From: Luscinia megarhynchos
Taxonomy: Eukaryota > Chordata > Aves > Passeriformes > Turdidae
DNA length: 64,000 nt
Assembly: GCA_034336665.1 (NCBI GenBank)
Contig: JAPFBE010000033.1
Span: 186,001 to 250,000, forward strand
Direction of reading: 5' to 3'
Positions 22,470-33,270 of this stretch are shown one piece after another. Position 1 is the first letter of the stretch. Every line of letters begins with the position of its first letter. The position numbers and the translations under genes are program-made. Below the pieces are notes generated by a model, which did not search any database, was not told the origin of the DNA, and saw only the letters and a list, made by a program, of their open reading frames with translations.

Positions 22470-23294
22470 CACCCCTTCCCCCTACCTCGGCCCACACTAT
22501 GATCTGAGAAATGTTCCTTAAGCCTCAGCCTTGATGAACAGCATCTGGACTCAAGTCTGCCATACTGGGAGGATCACTGAACAGTGCAGATGGATCCTGG
22601 GCTGATACCCCTCTGTGATGGTTTTGAAAGCAAAACCAGTGAGAGACTCCAAGTCAGAAATACAATGCAATAGGAAAAAAGAGAAAAATAAAAGACATAC
22701 AATAGTACAAAAGAAAAAGATCACTGACAGAGTCAGAATACAACCTGACACCCTGCTAGTTAGGGTGGTGGTAGCAGTCCAGATGAAGTGGTCTGTTGAA
22801 GCGGTGATCCTGTAGAGATCCTGGTAGCTCTTGTCCTCTGGAAACCAGTGGGTAAGGGCTGCTTTGGTGTTCCAAACGTCAGTTTTTATCTAGGTATGAA
22901 AGGCTTGGCTCCTCCTCCTGGGTGGAGCATATCACAATTGGATGATGTAATTTTATCAGTCATGCAGTGGGACTCAATGGCCCATTAAAGGCAGATATCT
23001 TCCTGGAGGAAGGATGGGTCAGGGGAAAGATAAAGAACATTGCCCCATCTGGTTTTTAACAGATGGTCCATTAGCAGAGGATGTCTCCCACAGAGATAAG
23101 AATCACTGCTCTACCTGGTTTCAGCAGATAGTCATAGGATACATACTTTTGGGCATATCTTTACATTGTAACCTAGGACACCCCCACTCCTCGAGGTTTA
23201 ACCTTTCTCCTGCTGAGAAGATGCAAGTGCATCTGAAGTGAGTATTTCACTGAACTTAAGGGGAATTTTTCACAGGTGCCTTGTACAAACTCTA
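22470..23294 (+). repeat. M2 repeat, left part (interrupted by LTR A3 and by ERV-E)
   Basis: Segments 22540-22613 and 23181-23294 are homologous to the reverse complement of 52424-52640; shared landmarks are GGATCCTGGGCTGATACC and CTGAGAAGATGCAA. The repeat resumes after ERV-E at 37172-37620, which is homologous to the reverse complement of 49270-50103. It is probably an older long LTR. The type of element is not known to me. Confidence 0.6.
22614..23180 (-). mobile_element. Solo LTR, type A, copy 3 (minus strand)
   Basis: The minus strand begins TGTCCTAGGTTACAATG (23180) and ends in CTTTCAAAACCATCACA (22614). It is collinear with the other type A LTRs. It splits the M2 phrase that is continuous in the 52.5-kb copy, so it is an insertion. 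Flanking C-rich bases (CCCTC and CCCCC) allow a 5-bp duplication with one change. Confidence 0.8.
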
Positions 23295-23742
23295 TGTTAT
23301 AGATGAGTAATGTGATTGTTAGCTCTCACAATTAAAGGATAAGTATCGTGTGTATGTTACGATAAGTTTTGTGGATGTATAATGATGTTATTGTAATATA
23401 TCCTTCCTTAGTCCTCTTTACCCATCCCCTTATATTCTTGTCATGAGATGGCTTGGGTAGTTGGAGCATTTGAGGATGGCCGGCTTGTTACTATTCTTGA
23501 CCTCCAATCAAGATGTAAGACAGTACTCTCCACCAATAGACAGCAAAGAAGAGGTTAACTGACAAGACTTTTGGAGGCCCTAGGGGTATAAAAGGCAGAT
23601 CATCCATTCTGTAGGTGAGCACATGGTAGTTTAGTCCTGTGCTCGCAGCGCTGATTTTTTTCTCTGTATTCAGTCTTTTGTTGTATCTTTCTTAAGGTTT
23701 AATAAACATTTAAAATTCTAAAAGTGAGTGCAATTTCTCACA
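23295..23742 (+). mobile_element. ERV-E 5' LTR
   Basis: 448 bp, from TGTTATAGATGAG to TTTCTCACA. It has a TATA-like gtataaaagg near 23587 and a polyadenylation signal aataaacatt near 23700. The 3' LTR has the same ends. In a bird cell this would be the promoter of the provirus. Confidence 0.92.
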
Positions 23743-23744
23743 AA

Positions 23745-23763
23745 TGGGGGATCAATCTAGGAT
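23745..23763 (+). other. PBS-like site of ERV-E, tRNA-Pro-like
   Basis: TGGGGGATCAATCTAGGAT starts two bases after the 5' LTR. It resembles the tRNA-Pro binding site of gammaretroviruses in its first six and last four bases, with several changes between. The primer assignment is tentative. Confidence 0.5.
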
Positions 23764-23967
23764 ATACAGCTTGCTCCCATGGCCCTAGGAGTTTTCCAGA
23801 GAGAGAGGCGCATCCCGCCACAAGCTCGGTGGCTTAATAAATTTCTCCTGGAACCATCGTTGATCGCAGGTCTAAACCCTGAGGACAGCGGAGGACTGAA
23901 TAACAAACAAGACGAGGGGAAATGTGAGCACCATCCTCATTAATTGCTTTGGCCAGGTAATTCGTCT

Positions 23968-24572
23968 TGTGAAAAACAAAGTTCACTTTCTTGGTAAAAT
24001 TTAAAAAGTTTAATAAAAGACAATAGGAGACAAAGATATTAAAGCAAAGGGTTAAAGGCCAAGTGCTTGGCATTTAGCCAAGAGCACACCTACTATCTTT
24101 GGAGTCACTCTTTAAATACCTTTTGTATTGCATTAGCCTGTTGCATATTCATAAACCATTATGCATATTCAAACTTTTCCACAAACTAGTTTATATATTC
24201 CAGGAACTGTTTAGCATGGCCACTCCTTGGGCCCACCTTTTTAGAGTATGTGTGTTTCTTGGCCGTGGTTTTAGTTCTCATTATCACCTCCAGTTTGGGC
24301 CTTGGTCCATACTTTCTTCAGAAGGCAGGTGCTGATAGTTGGCATATCAGTAGCAGGGTCCTCGTCATATGTTCACTGGATGTTATCCCAACAAAACAGG
24401 CAGTTCAATTACAAGCATAACTATATATCAGCTATCCCACTACTATGTCTAAGTTTTGTTAATAGCAGAAATAAAAACTATATACTTACAGCAAAGTTAT
24501 TTTAACATTATACATATAGCATTCATCTTAATATTTGCGAAAAGCCAATTTTATAGTATGCATTTATAACAA
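23968..24572 (-). mobile_element. ERV-F 3' LTR
   Basis: Minus strand TGTTATAAATGCATAC (24572) to TTTGTTTTTCACA (23968). It has a polyadenylation-like TTATTAAAC near 24015. The other LTR (27289-27880) differs at few positions and lacks the last ~20 bp at the deletion breakpoint. Confidence 0.9.
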
Positions 24573-24592
24573 TCCTTCCTCTTCCCTTGTTA
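24573..24592 (-). other. Polypurine tract of ERV-F
   Basis: The minus strand reads AAGGGAAGAGGAAGGA just upstream of the 3' LTR start. It fits a plus-strand primer site. Confidence 0.75.
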
Positions 24593-25830
24593 TAAATTAT
24601 TTGGCTTGAGCAATAATTCTTGTTTTCTAAACTCCATTATTCACTTATTTTTTTACAAATCAATTTTGCTTCTTTAAAGGGGTCTTCTATATTATTTTGT
24701 TTTTTTAACACCATGATCTTTTGTGCCATTCCAGATATAGTCAATTTTGTTTCTATAGGCATTGTTACCACTTGCATGCCTTGGACTACACTAGTGATTG
24801 GCTGAATAAAACAGCGGCTCAAACATGGAAGAAATATCAGACCAGCTGTAGCACATAAAAGGAAGAAGCCTAGCTTCTTCCACCATTCTATTCTCAATAT
24901 ATTATTCCACCAGCTAGTTTTTAGCATTTATTTCCATTTTTGAACTGGTACATGGACTATTTTTTGGATATCATTGACTATATCCAGGACAGCATCCCCA
25001 TTTTCGTCTATTTTCAAACAACAATCTCATGTATTAAACTTTTCACAAACACTTCCTTCAGCTAAAAAATAGTCTAAAGCCAACCTATTCTGATATACTG
25101 CAGCTCTTGTTTGGCTTTGTTGTCTTGCTATGAATTCCAGTACCTGAGCAGTTTTGTTCGTTATTATCTCTACAACTGCCTAGAGTCTTGTAATACGATT
25201 CAGCATATAAATTGGGGTCCGATATCCCCAATTTCTATCTTGTGCCCAGGTGGCTGGCCCATATGTTTCCAACGTGTTCCGGGGGCTATTTTTTTTTCTT
25301 CCTCTATCACCGTTGAACTTAAAATCCACCCTTCTGGTCAGTTTTCCCCCCTTATATTTGTCTGGTTCCACCTAAGGAGTTTAACTGGACCTAAGCTACT
25401 GCTTTTCCATGGCCATTCTTCTGACATCAAAGCCTCTTCACAGACCCAACAGTTAGTTAAGTTCCTTACTTATTCTTTCCCCCAATTCTACAAATAGATT
25501 TTTCCCCAGTCTTGAGATATCTATTTCTTTTTCTAGTTGTTGTTTAAGTTTCATATACAAATCTTGGAGTCAAATTCGCACAGAGTTAGATTGCTGTGCT
25601 GGCTTTGTCTTTTTCTCAGCTCATTACCACGCATTCCTGCTTAAGAATCAATTTGGTATCACCTGGTTCAGATGTTATAGTCCATTCCTGAGGTTTTTCC
25701 ACAGGTCCTTTGATTCTTCTAGCGTGGATCCACCCTCTTTCTCTGGTTCGGATTGTTGCCTCAGTCGTCAATAGTACCTGAAAAGGACCTTCCTATTGTG
25801 GAGTTAAAGACTGTTCTTTCCATGTTTTCA
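24593..25830 (-). pseudogene. ERV-F env: TM remnant, SU largely deleted
   Basis: The minus-strand frame 24927-24637 encodes the membrane anchor and tail (LGFFLLCATAGLIFLPCL). Upstream, about 25200-24950, is the immunosuppressive-like region ([15 protein letters not shown]) followed by a Cys, seven codons including one stop, and a Cys pair. That spacing is C-x7-CC, one residue more than the C-x6-CC of most class I Env. The segment RNWGYRTP near 25230 precedes the heptad region. Most of SU is absent before integrase ends at about 25838. Confidence 0.75.
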
Positions 25831-26560
25831 CTAATACCTATTGCCCTGGATGGATACTATGGATTTTAAATTCTAAAGGTGTGGTTTGAGAGATTATCCC
25901 TTTTAACCACAAATTTTCAAGTGTTTTTGCTATTGTGGTGACATATTTTCTAACACGAATTTTCCCTACTTTATAAGTAGCAGTTTCATGTTGGGTGGTC
26001 AAAAAGAGTAATCCAAACATTATGTCATAGGGTGACACTCCCAGGTTTAATCTGGGTTGTGTTTGGACCCTCAATAGAGCCAAAGGTAAACATTTTACCC
26101 ACAACATTTGGGTTTCAATTACTAATTTTGTTAAAGTTCTCTTTAAATTCTGGTTCATCCTCTCTACTTGGCCCGAACTCTGTGTATGCCATGGGGTGTG
26201 TAATTCCTAATTTATTCCCAAGGCTTGAGTTATTTGCTGTATTAACCATTCTATACTTGGGAATAATTTATTCCAAAAGGGTTTTACATACGACATTAGC
26301 TGCAGCTTTGACAGTGGCAACAGCTTCTACCCAATGGGTTAAATGGTCTATTATCACTATTAAAAAAAGACACCTCTGCACTTGGGGAAGTACAGTAAAG
26401 TCCACTTGGATACCTTGAAACGGTCACAGAGCTAATTTGTGGCCTGCTAATATTGTTTTTCTCATTACCTTTTTATTTACCTTTTGGCAAGTTATAAATT
26501 TTTTAATTATTTGCTTTGCCAATCAAAAAAAAAAAAAATTCCAAAGCACCCATAATTCCT
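25831..26560 (-). pseudogene. ERV-F integrase remnant
   Basis: The C-terminal part is open at 26158-25838 (KRTLTKLVIETQMLW, SPYDIMFGL). The core lies upstream to about 26420 with HWVEAVATVKAAANVV near 26330, broken by stops. It is similar in order and wording to the ERV-E integrase at 34874-35680. It is inactive. Confidence 0.75.
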
Positions 26561-27240
26561 TAAAAAATGATCACACAAAGCCTGAGTACCTCAATGAGTT
26601 TTTGATGTGTGTCTTCTAATATTTTTCTAGTAAGTAGCTTATGAAGTAACTGCCTCCTAACAGGAAGTTTCCATTTCCCAGATTCTAATTCCTTTTCTTC
26701 TGCTTCACTAAACTTTGGAATTTCCAATTCCTCGTTGTCTGGGGTCAAAATTAATATAAGCCTTTTAATCCCTTTTTTTTTTTTCTGCATCTCTAGCCTC
26801 TTGATCTGCCAAATTATTCCCCCTTATTTCTGAGGTCATTCTTCTTTGGTGTCCTTTAACATGTACTTCAGCTATTTCTTCAGGCAATTTTAATGCCTCT
26901 AAAACGTCTAAAATGAATCCCTCATGTATCGATCCTTCTTGAATTACGTAACCTCCTTTCTTCCCAAATTTTCCAAAAGTGTGTACTACCCCAAAGCCAT
27001 ACCTTGAATCAGTATATACAGTTCCTTTTTTAAGTGCTAAATATTCTAGTGCTCTTTTTAGAGCAAATAATTCACAAAATTGAACCAACCAATTTGAAAG
27101 TAATTTTTCTTTTTAGATAGTCTGCATATTTTTCCCATCAACTAAGGCATATCTTGACATTTTTTTTCCTTGTAAGCATTTGGATGAACCATCAACATAT
27201 ATATATATATATTTTTTTTTTTTTTCCTTCTAGGAGGGCT
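26561..27240 (-). pseudogene. ERV-F RNase H remnant
   Basis: Minus-strand frame 27088-26765 holds CELFALKRALEYL, VYTDSRYGF and VHVKGHQRR, the RNase H core with the TDS Asp. The tail continues 26790-26560. The left deletion edge is near 27240-27288, where RNase H meets the 5' LTR end directly. The D-E-D-D set is incomplete because the first strand of the fold is missing or shifted. Confidence 0.8.
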
Positions 27241-27288
27241 TATTCTGTTAGATTTTCCCTCCTTCTGGTATAACCCCTATTCCTAAAC

Positions 27289-27880
27289 GAAGTTCACTTT
27301 CCTGGTAAAATTTAAAAAGCTTAATAAAAGACAATAGGAGACAAAGATATTAAAGCAAAGGGTTAAAGGCCAAGTGCTTGGCATTTAGCCAAGAGCACAC
27401 CTACTATCTTTGGAGTCACTCTTTAAATACCTTTTGTATTGCATTAGCCTGTTGCATATTCATAAACCATTATGCATATTCAAACTTCCACAAACTAGTT
27501 TATATATTCCAGGAACTGTTTAGCATGGCCACTCCTTGGGCCCACCTTTTTAGAGTATGTGTGTTTCTTGGCCGTGGTTTTAGTTCTCATTATCACCTCC
27601 AGTTTGGGCCTTGGTCCATACTTTCTTCAGAAGGCAGGTGCTGATAGTTGGCATATCAGTAGCAGGGTCCTCGTCATATGTTCACTGGATGTTATCTCAA
27701 CCAAAGAGGCAGTTCATTTACAAGCATAACTATATATCAGCTATCCCACTACTATGTCTAAGTTTTGTTAATAGCAGAAATAAAAACTATATACTTACAG
27801 CAAAGTTATTTTAACATTATACATATAGCACTCATCTTAATATTTGCGAAAAGCTAATTTTATAATATGTATTTGTAACA
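27289..27880 (-). mobile_element. ERV-F 5' LTR, 3' end clipped by the internal deletion
   Basis: Begins TGTTACAAATACATATT on the minus strand (27880). It aligns to 23989-24572 with few differences, then stops at GAAGTTC (27289), while the other copy runs about 20 bp further. No PBS follows; the RNase H region is joined directly. Confidence 0.88.
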
Positions 27881-28615
27881 GTCTGTAATCTGGGTGTGCA
27901 AATGCCAGCTCCAGGCAAGTAGCACACAGTATCTGTTCTTGGTCCATTGGAGCTTACATGATATTAGACAGTTGGACATATAGGGCGGGACGCATAGTGG
28001 AGGAAAGTGGGGCAGGACCCCATGGCTGGTGGGAACTGTGTGATAGAGGGATATTAAATTTTAAGGGGACCCAAGAGCATCTGGAAACACCAGGTTGAGA
28101 GTCACCAGTTTTAGAGGGTGTTGCAGTGTCGGGGAGAATCGCTGATCGGTGGGAACCGCACTTGTGCTGGGGTCTCCGGGTGGCTGCGGACTCGTTGACT
28201 TGGCAGCAGCAGTGGCAGTGGAACCATGAGCTGAGCGGGGTTTCCAGGGCAGGGGCAGGAACCGTGGACTGGGGCCTCCCTAGCGGAGAAACTGCAACCA
28301 GGAGCTGGTCTGTGTGAGTAGCAAGCAGTGAGAAGCCAGCACAGTAAATTCCAGTTTTTGCCAACCCGCTCTGAGGGTCAGGAGCTTCTTGTTGTGCTGG
28401 GGTCTCGGGGGGGCTGCGGGGCTCACTGGCTTGGCGGCGGAGGCAGCGTGGAGCTTGTGTGGGGTGCTGCTGCGGTCAGGGGCTGGCTTGGTTGTGCCAG
28501 GGGCTAGGGGGAGCCGGGCAAAGAAGGAAAGGAATGGTGGAATCGACCCCATGGCACAGGGTGGGGTCCCTGGATCGTAGGCAAGGTGTTTTTGCTTTCC
28601 GAGAGGAGAGTAAGG

Positions 28616-28668
28616 GTTTTTTCTCTCCTTTCCTTTCTTTCTTTTCTCTTCTTTTTTTTTTTCCTTTT
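28616..28668 (+). repeat. Pyrimidine-rich tract in the ERV-E leader
   Basis: An almost pure C/T run of about 50 nt, ending in a T run, between the GC-rich leader and the 41-bp repeats. It could bind polypyrimidine-binding proteins or serve in splicing. That is speculation. Confidence 0.6.
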
Positions 28669-28791
28669 GGCTAATTGGGAGGCGGGCTCTGCTGGGAGGA
28701 TCTGTAAATGGTTGATTGGGAGGTGAGCCTTGCTGGAAGGACCTGTGGTTGGTTGATTGGGTGGCAGGCCTTGCTGAGAGGACCTGTGGTT
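28669..28791 (+). repeat. Three tandem 41-bp repeats upstream of ERV-E gag
   Basis: Units start at 28669, 28710 and 28751, each opening GG(C/T)T(A/G)ATTGGG and ending (A/C)CTGT. Copies two and three are the most similar. They end 10 bp before the gag ATG at 28802. Confidence 0.85.
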
Positions 28792-28801
28792 ATCTGTCGA
28801 G

Positions 28802-30270
28802 ATGGGACTGGGAACAAATAGGGAATCCCTCGGGGGGGAAGGAAGAAGTGAAGAGGTACCAACAGGTATACCCCTAGATAGCCCACTGGGAAGGAAACTA
28901 GCCTGGTGGAAATATGACCTCAACACCAGAGATAAGGACGAGCTTAAAATGATACAGTACTGTGTGGCAGAGTGGACTAAGGGGGAAATTAGGACCGATC
29001 ATGTGCACTGGCTGAGGTATGGGTCGGATGAAGAGTGGATATGTGGGGTTTTAAACATCTATGTAAGAGCTAAACAACCATTCAATCAAGAAGAAAATGG
29101 TTACGGTGCCTGCTGGGAAGGGGAGACTTTGCCCTTGAGGATGAGCGTGTTTAAAGTATCAGAAAACAAAGAATTAGACTTTGCCTCCTCCACTAGCACT
29201 GACTGCACCTCTTTTGCCCCCTGATGGGCTTAGTCAAAATACTAGGAACCGAGTGGCACAATGAGAGGAAAGCAGGTCAGAGAATGGGAGCCAAGCAATG
29301 GGATTATATCCTCTGAGGGAAGTACCACTGGATGGGACACAGGGAGGAACTGGGTTTGTAACTGTACTACTCAATTCCTCCGATGTCAGAATGTTCAAGA
29401 AAGAATTAAAAGGATTACTAGAGGACCCCATTAGATTAGTGGAACAGTTAGACCAATTTCTGGGGCCCAATATTTATACATGGGAAGAAATATAATCAAT
29501 AATGAACATGTTATTTACACCAGAGGAAAGACAGATGATTCAGGCTGCTGGGATATGGATATGGGAAAGGGAACACATGTAAGGACCACCTGGGGACCTA
29601 AAAATGCCCACAGCACGCCCTAATTGGGACCACAACAACCTGGGGGGAAGGCATAACACAGAGGAGTATTGAACATTAATTGTAAGAGGTACTAAGGAAG
29701 CTGCTCACAAAGACAGAATGCTCGGAAGGCATTTGATGAGCAGCAGCAGAAGAAAGAAAACCCAACAGAATGGTTAGAAAGACTGAGGAAAAATATAAGG
29801 CAATATTCAGGGGTTGACCCTGATACAGTGGCTGGACATATTTTGCTAAAGATAAATTTTGTCATCCATGCTTGCCCAGATATACAGAGAAAATTAGAAA
29901 AGTTAGATGGTTGGTAAGAAAGGGGATTAGAAGATGTCTTAAGAGAGGCACAGAAAGTGTATGTCAAGAGAGATGAGGAGAAGACCAAGGCGAAGGCCAA
30001 GGTAATGGTAACTGCCATTAGAGAAGGAAATCAGCATATAAGGGACCACCCATGTAAGGAAGAGGGACCCCGAGTGCGAGAGGATAGGTGGAGGGGAGAT
30101 ACAGCTCCTTGGGACAGGAAACCAAAAGGAGAAATTTGGAAACCTGGGAACCCAAGACCAATTTGCTTTTACTGTAAAGAGAACTGGCATATCAAGAGAA
30201 ATTGCCCCCGAAGAGAAAAGGATCTAAGGGTCTATGAGAACGAGATAAAAAGAGAAGCAGAAGACTAGGG
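28802..30270 (+). pseudogene. ERV-E gag
   Basis: The ATG at 28802 gives MGLGTNRES, a myristoylation-type N terminus of matrix. The first open part runs to a stop at 29222-29224. Capsid similarity follows: a segment with PLREVPLDG and LLEDPIRLVEQLDQFLGPN (29298-29495), then a frame change and scattered pieces to about 29940. Nucleocapsid is at 29957-30268 with the zinc knuckle CFYCKENWHIKRNC (C-x2-C-x4-H-x4-C, near 30160-30203). At least two stops and several shifts break it. Gag would assemble the particle at the membrane. Confidence 0.85.
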
Positions 30271-30660
30271 GTGTCAGGGGCTCTTCCTCCTGGGGATGGA
30301 ACACCATCAAGAGCTCTTGATAAGTTTAAAAATAGGTCCCCAGGGGGAAGACTTTTAATTTCTAGTAGACATGGGGGTTGAAAGAACTGGTGTTTGTAAA
30401 GTTCCAAAGGGATGTGAAAAGAGTCAAGATACCGTGCAAGTAGTGGGAGCAAAAAGGGAGGGGTTTAAAGCATTAGTTATAAAGTAAGTAAAGTTTGAAG
30501 GGACAAATAAAATAGGAATTGGGGATATCCTATTAGTACCAGAAGCAAGGTGCAATTTATTAGGATGGGATTTACAGGTGCAGTTGGACATTGGGGTACT
30601 CCCAGAGGAAGGGAAAATGGTGGTTAAGCTTCTCTGATTAAGAGAGGAAGATGAGGAAAA
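30271..30660 (+). pseudogene. ERV-E protease remnant
   Basis: Retropepsin-like frame with the active-site region near 30355-30385 (FLVDMGVERTGV), where DTGA reads DMGV. A C-terminal part near 30530-30610 follows (LLGWDLQVQLDIG). A stop lies at 30484-30486. The altered active site and stop make it dead. Confidence 0.65.
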
Positions 30661-31329
30661 GATTCATGAGATGGTGTGGGCAAAACCGAGAAACCGAGGA
30701 AAATTAAACATGAATCCTATAGTAATAAAAATAGTTAATGAAAGCCATCCAGTTCGGGTATGACAATACCCACTCTTCCTAGAAGGGAGACGAGGATTGC
30801 AGCCAGTGATCCAGGACTTGCTTGAAGATGGGACCCTAGAACTATGTATGCTCCCCCATAATACACCCATATTGCCAGTGAAAAAGTCAGACAGAACTTA
30901 CCAGCTTGTTCAAGGAGAAGTGAATAAAAGAACAGTTAATTGATACCTGGTAGTGCCCAACTCCTATATATTACTAAGTAATATCCCCCCCGTCACACCA
31001 GTAGTTCAGTGTGATAGACCTAAAAGATGCTTTTTGGGCTTGCCCATTAGCAGAGGAAAGTAGGGATATATTTGCTTTCAAATGGGAGGACCCCAATTGA
31101 GGAAGATAGCAACAGCTTCGGTGGACAAAGTTACCCCAAGGGTTTTCTGAATCCCCCAACTTATTCGGTCAAGCACTAGGAGAAGTACTACAACTTTTCT
31201 CCATCACACCTGAAATAAAACTTATCCAATATGTAGATGATTTGCTTCTCTCAGGAGAGGAGGAAAAAGGAGTCAGAAAATTCACCACGATGTTATTAAA
31301 TATTCTGGTAAATCAAGGACTTCAGGTAT

Positions 31330-31702
31330 TGCGGACATTGCTGAAGGCCTGGGCAAAAGCTGTCAGGCCTTTTTCTCAAGTTCTAAGTATTTTTCTCAGG
31401 CCATGAAACTTTCTCAGCTCCAGCCAGGATTTTTCCCAGGCTAGAGCCTTTTCCTTTACTGTAAGCATAAGAGAAAGAATCATAACAGAGATAAACACCT
31501 GCAAGGTCCCTGAGAAAGCCACGGAGAAGAGGTGTCTCTTTCCCTGACCAATGATCTGGTTGTATTTTGTTTTGTACTTACTGCCTTATTTAAGGCACTG
31601 GCTTTTTTTAACAAATTGCTCTTTCTTGCTCTTTCCTGCACCAAGCAAGAGAGTGTCTTGTTGCTGTTTTTTCGCCGCTCCGTAATCCTTTTCAAGGCAA
31701 CA
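31330..31702 (+). mobile_element. ERV-G 5' LTR
   Basis: 373 bp from TGCGGACATTGCTG to CAAGGCAACA. It has repeated 'tttttctca' pieces at 31368-31400 and a tail region with a late promoter-like stretch. It matches the solo LTR on the minus strand at 16763-17127. Confidence 0.9.
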
Positions 31703-31704
31703 TA

Positions 31705-31722
31705 TGGAGATGTCCACCGAGA
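31705..31722 (+). other. PBS-like site of ERV-G
   Basis: TGGAGATGTCCACCGAGA begins two bases after the 5' LTR. It resembles the tRNA-Gln site as I know it, with a few differences. The assignment is tentative. Confidence 0.5.
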
Positions 31723-32290
31723 GATATTTTTACTCGAGTGGACCGGGATCGCCTTAAGCGATCTCTGACCGACGAACAGCACCGGGAAAACTCGGAGCTG
31801 AACAGCCTGCAAAAACCGGGACGGACCCTGGAGGCCTGTCAAACTGGGGTGCAGCCCGTGCTGGGGCTTCTAGCCAGAGTTGCACCGAGCAGACTGAGAA
31901 ACCCGAAAAACCAGGACTGCGAACCTGGGGCCAGGACCAGAGCCGTGACGACGGCCGGAGTCGAGAGCCATCTGGGACATCGTGGAGACCCCTCTGACCA
32001 CGGCAGGATGGGAAACCCGCAGAAATCGTCAGCTTTTCTCCTCTCCCACCGAGAGAGGTAACATGAGCTTTTAGCTCAGGAGCCCATTGGCTCATTTCGG
32101 AGCGGCAGCGGCCTGGAGCCCCGCAGCGCGAAGCGGCCCGGAGTCCCGCGGTGCAGAGCCGAGCAGAGCGGTGCGGAGCCGTGCGGCCTCATCGAGTGCC
32201 AGGAGCCTGCACAGCGAGAGCTGCGAGCAGCGCCTGTTTGTTTCTCTCCCCATCCGAGAAAGGTACTGTTTTCGTCCCTCTCTCCCCCCG
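31723..32290 (+). other. ERV-G leader, GC-rich, with splice-donor-like sites
   Basis: About 570 bp. Two similar segments 'cccaccgagagaggtaac' (32045-32062) and 'catccgagaaaggtactg' (32251-32269) contain AG|GTA donor-like sites. A serine/arginine-type low-complexity patch is at 32100-32225. No gene can be supported. Confidence 0.55.
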
Positions 32291-32629
32291 GTCAGGCCTT
32301 TTTCTCAAGTTCTAAGTATTTTTCTCAGGCCATGAAACTTTCTCTCAGCTCCAGCCAGGATTTTTCCCAGGCTAGAGCCTTTTCCTTTACTGTAAGCATA
32401 AGAGAAAAAATCATAACAGAGATAAACACCTGCAAGGTCCCTGAGAAAGCCACGGAGAAGAGGTGTCTCTTTCCCTGACCAATGATCTGGTTGTATTTTG
32501 TTTTGTACTTACTGCCTTATTTAAGGCACTGGCTTTTTTTAATAAATTGCTCTTGCTCTTTCCTGCACCAAGCAAGAGAGTGTCTTGTTGCTGTTTTTTC
32601 GCCGCTCCGTAATCCTTGTCAAGGCAACA
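32291..32629 (+). mobile_element. ERV-G 3' LTR, first 32 bp missing
   Basis: Aligns to 31362-31702 with about four substitutions and two small indels. Its first bases meet the C-rich leader end directly, so one deletion removed gag-pol-env, the polypurine tract and the start of this LTR. Confidence 0.88.
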
Positions 32630-33270
32630 AGGTATCAAAAGGGAAACTCCAATTTGTAGAGTGTGAAGTAAAATACCTAGGACATGATTTGTCAAAGGAG
32701 CCGGTGACCGAACCCTGAGAAAATTCCAGGGATAGTCTCACTTCCATAGCCAAAAACCAAGAGGGAGGTTAGAAAGTTTTTAGGCTTGTTGGGATATTGT
32801 AGGCTATGGATTGAGGGGTACACTCAGGCCATCAAGCTCCTGTATGAAAAGTTAGTAGAAAAGGAGGTTAGGTGGGAAAAGGAGGATGAGTAGAAGTTTG
32901 AAGATTTAAGACAAAAATTAGTGCACCAGCATTGAGTCTTCCTGCCTTAGACAAACCTTTCTATCTGTTTGTGGATATAGAAAAAGGGGTAGCACATGGA
33001 ATATTGGCTCAGGACTGGGGGAAATCCAGGAAACCAGTGGCCTATTTATCAAAATTGCTAGGCCCTGTCAGCTGGGGGTGGCCACCTTGCATTTAGGCAG
33101 TGACAGACTGCTCTACTAAAGGAGGAAAGCAGGAAATTACCTTTGGGGGAAAATTGAAAGTATATACCCCACACTCAGCTAGAAGTATCCTAAACCAAAA
33201 GGCTGAGAAATGGCTTACTGATTCTCAAATGTTAAAGTATGAAGCCATTTTAATACATAATGATTAGAAC

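Larger units (their letters stand above)
23968..27880 (-). mobile_element. ERV-F: internally deleted class I provirus, minus strand
   Basis: Two LTRs (23968-24572 and about 27289-27880) enclose RNase H, integrase and Env TM on the minus strand. gag, protease, RT and most of SU are missing. A perfect 4-bp duplication GTCT lies outside (23964-23967 and 27881-27884), so the deletion happened in one inserted or packaged unit. It sits in the ERV-E leader and is therefore younger than ERV-E. The LTR pair is nearly identical. Confidence 0.92.
23764..28801 (+). other. ERV-E leader (interrupted by ERV-F)
   Basis: Leader pieces are 23764-23967 and 27885-28801. No gene is seen. The part before gag is GC-rich (about 28100-28590), then a pyrimidine-only tract (about 28616-28668), then three tandem 41-bp repeats (28669-28791). 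In retroviruses this region holds packaging and translation signals. Confidence 0.6.
31330..32629 (+). mobile_element. ERV-G: 1.3-kb LTR-leader-LTR element without genes
   Basis: LTR 1 is 31330-31702, leader 31703-32290, LTR 2 about 32291-32629 (missing its first ~32 bp). A perfect 6-bp duplication AGGTAT bounds the whole (31324-31329 and 32630-32635), so it inserted as a unit. The LTRs differ at only a handful of positions. Nothing resembling gag, pol or env is inside. A solo LTR of the same family is at 16763-17127. It is probably a deletion derivative mobilised by ERVK-type enzymes. Confidence 0.92.
30661..33270 (+). pseudogene. ERV-E reverse transcriptase, split by ERV-G
   Basis: Left part 30661-31323 and right part 32636-33270. 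The left part has HPVRV, an NTPILPVKKSDRTYQLVQ finger segment near 30870, and the catalytic YVDD at 31230-31241 (LIQYVDDLLLSG). ERV-G inserted about 85 bp past YVDD. The right part starts KGKLQFVECEVKYLGHDL near 32640 and runs through thumb and connection. Stops and shifts occur in both parts. Confidence 0.85.

Noticed and set aside
27200..27230. AT/T-rich tract as possible origin or promoter
   Set aside because: An (AT)n followed by a T run inside decayed pol of ERV-F; simple sequence only.
28669..28791. CRISPR-like direct repeats
   Set aside because: Three directly adjacent 41-bp units without spacers, in a retroviral leader.
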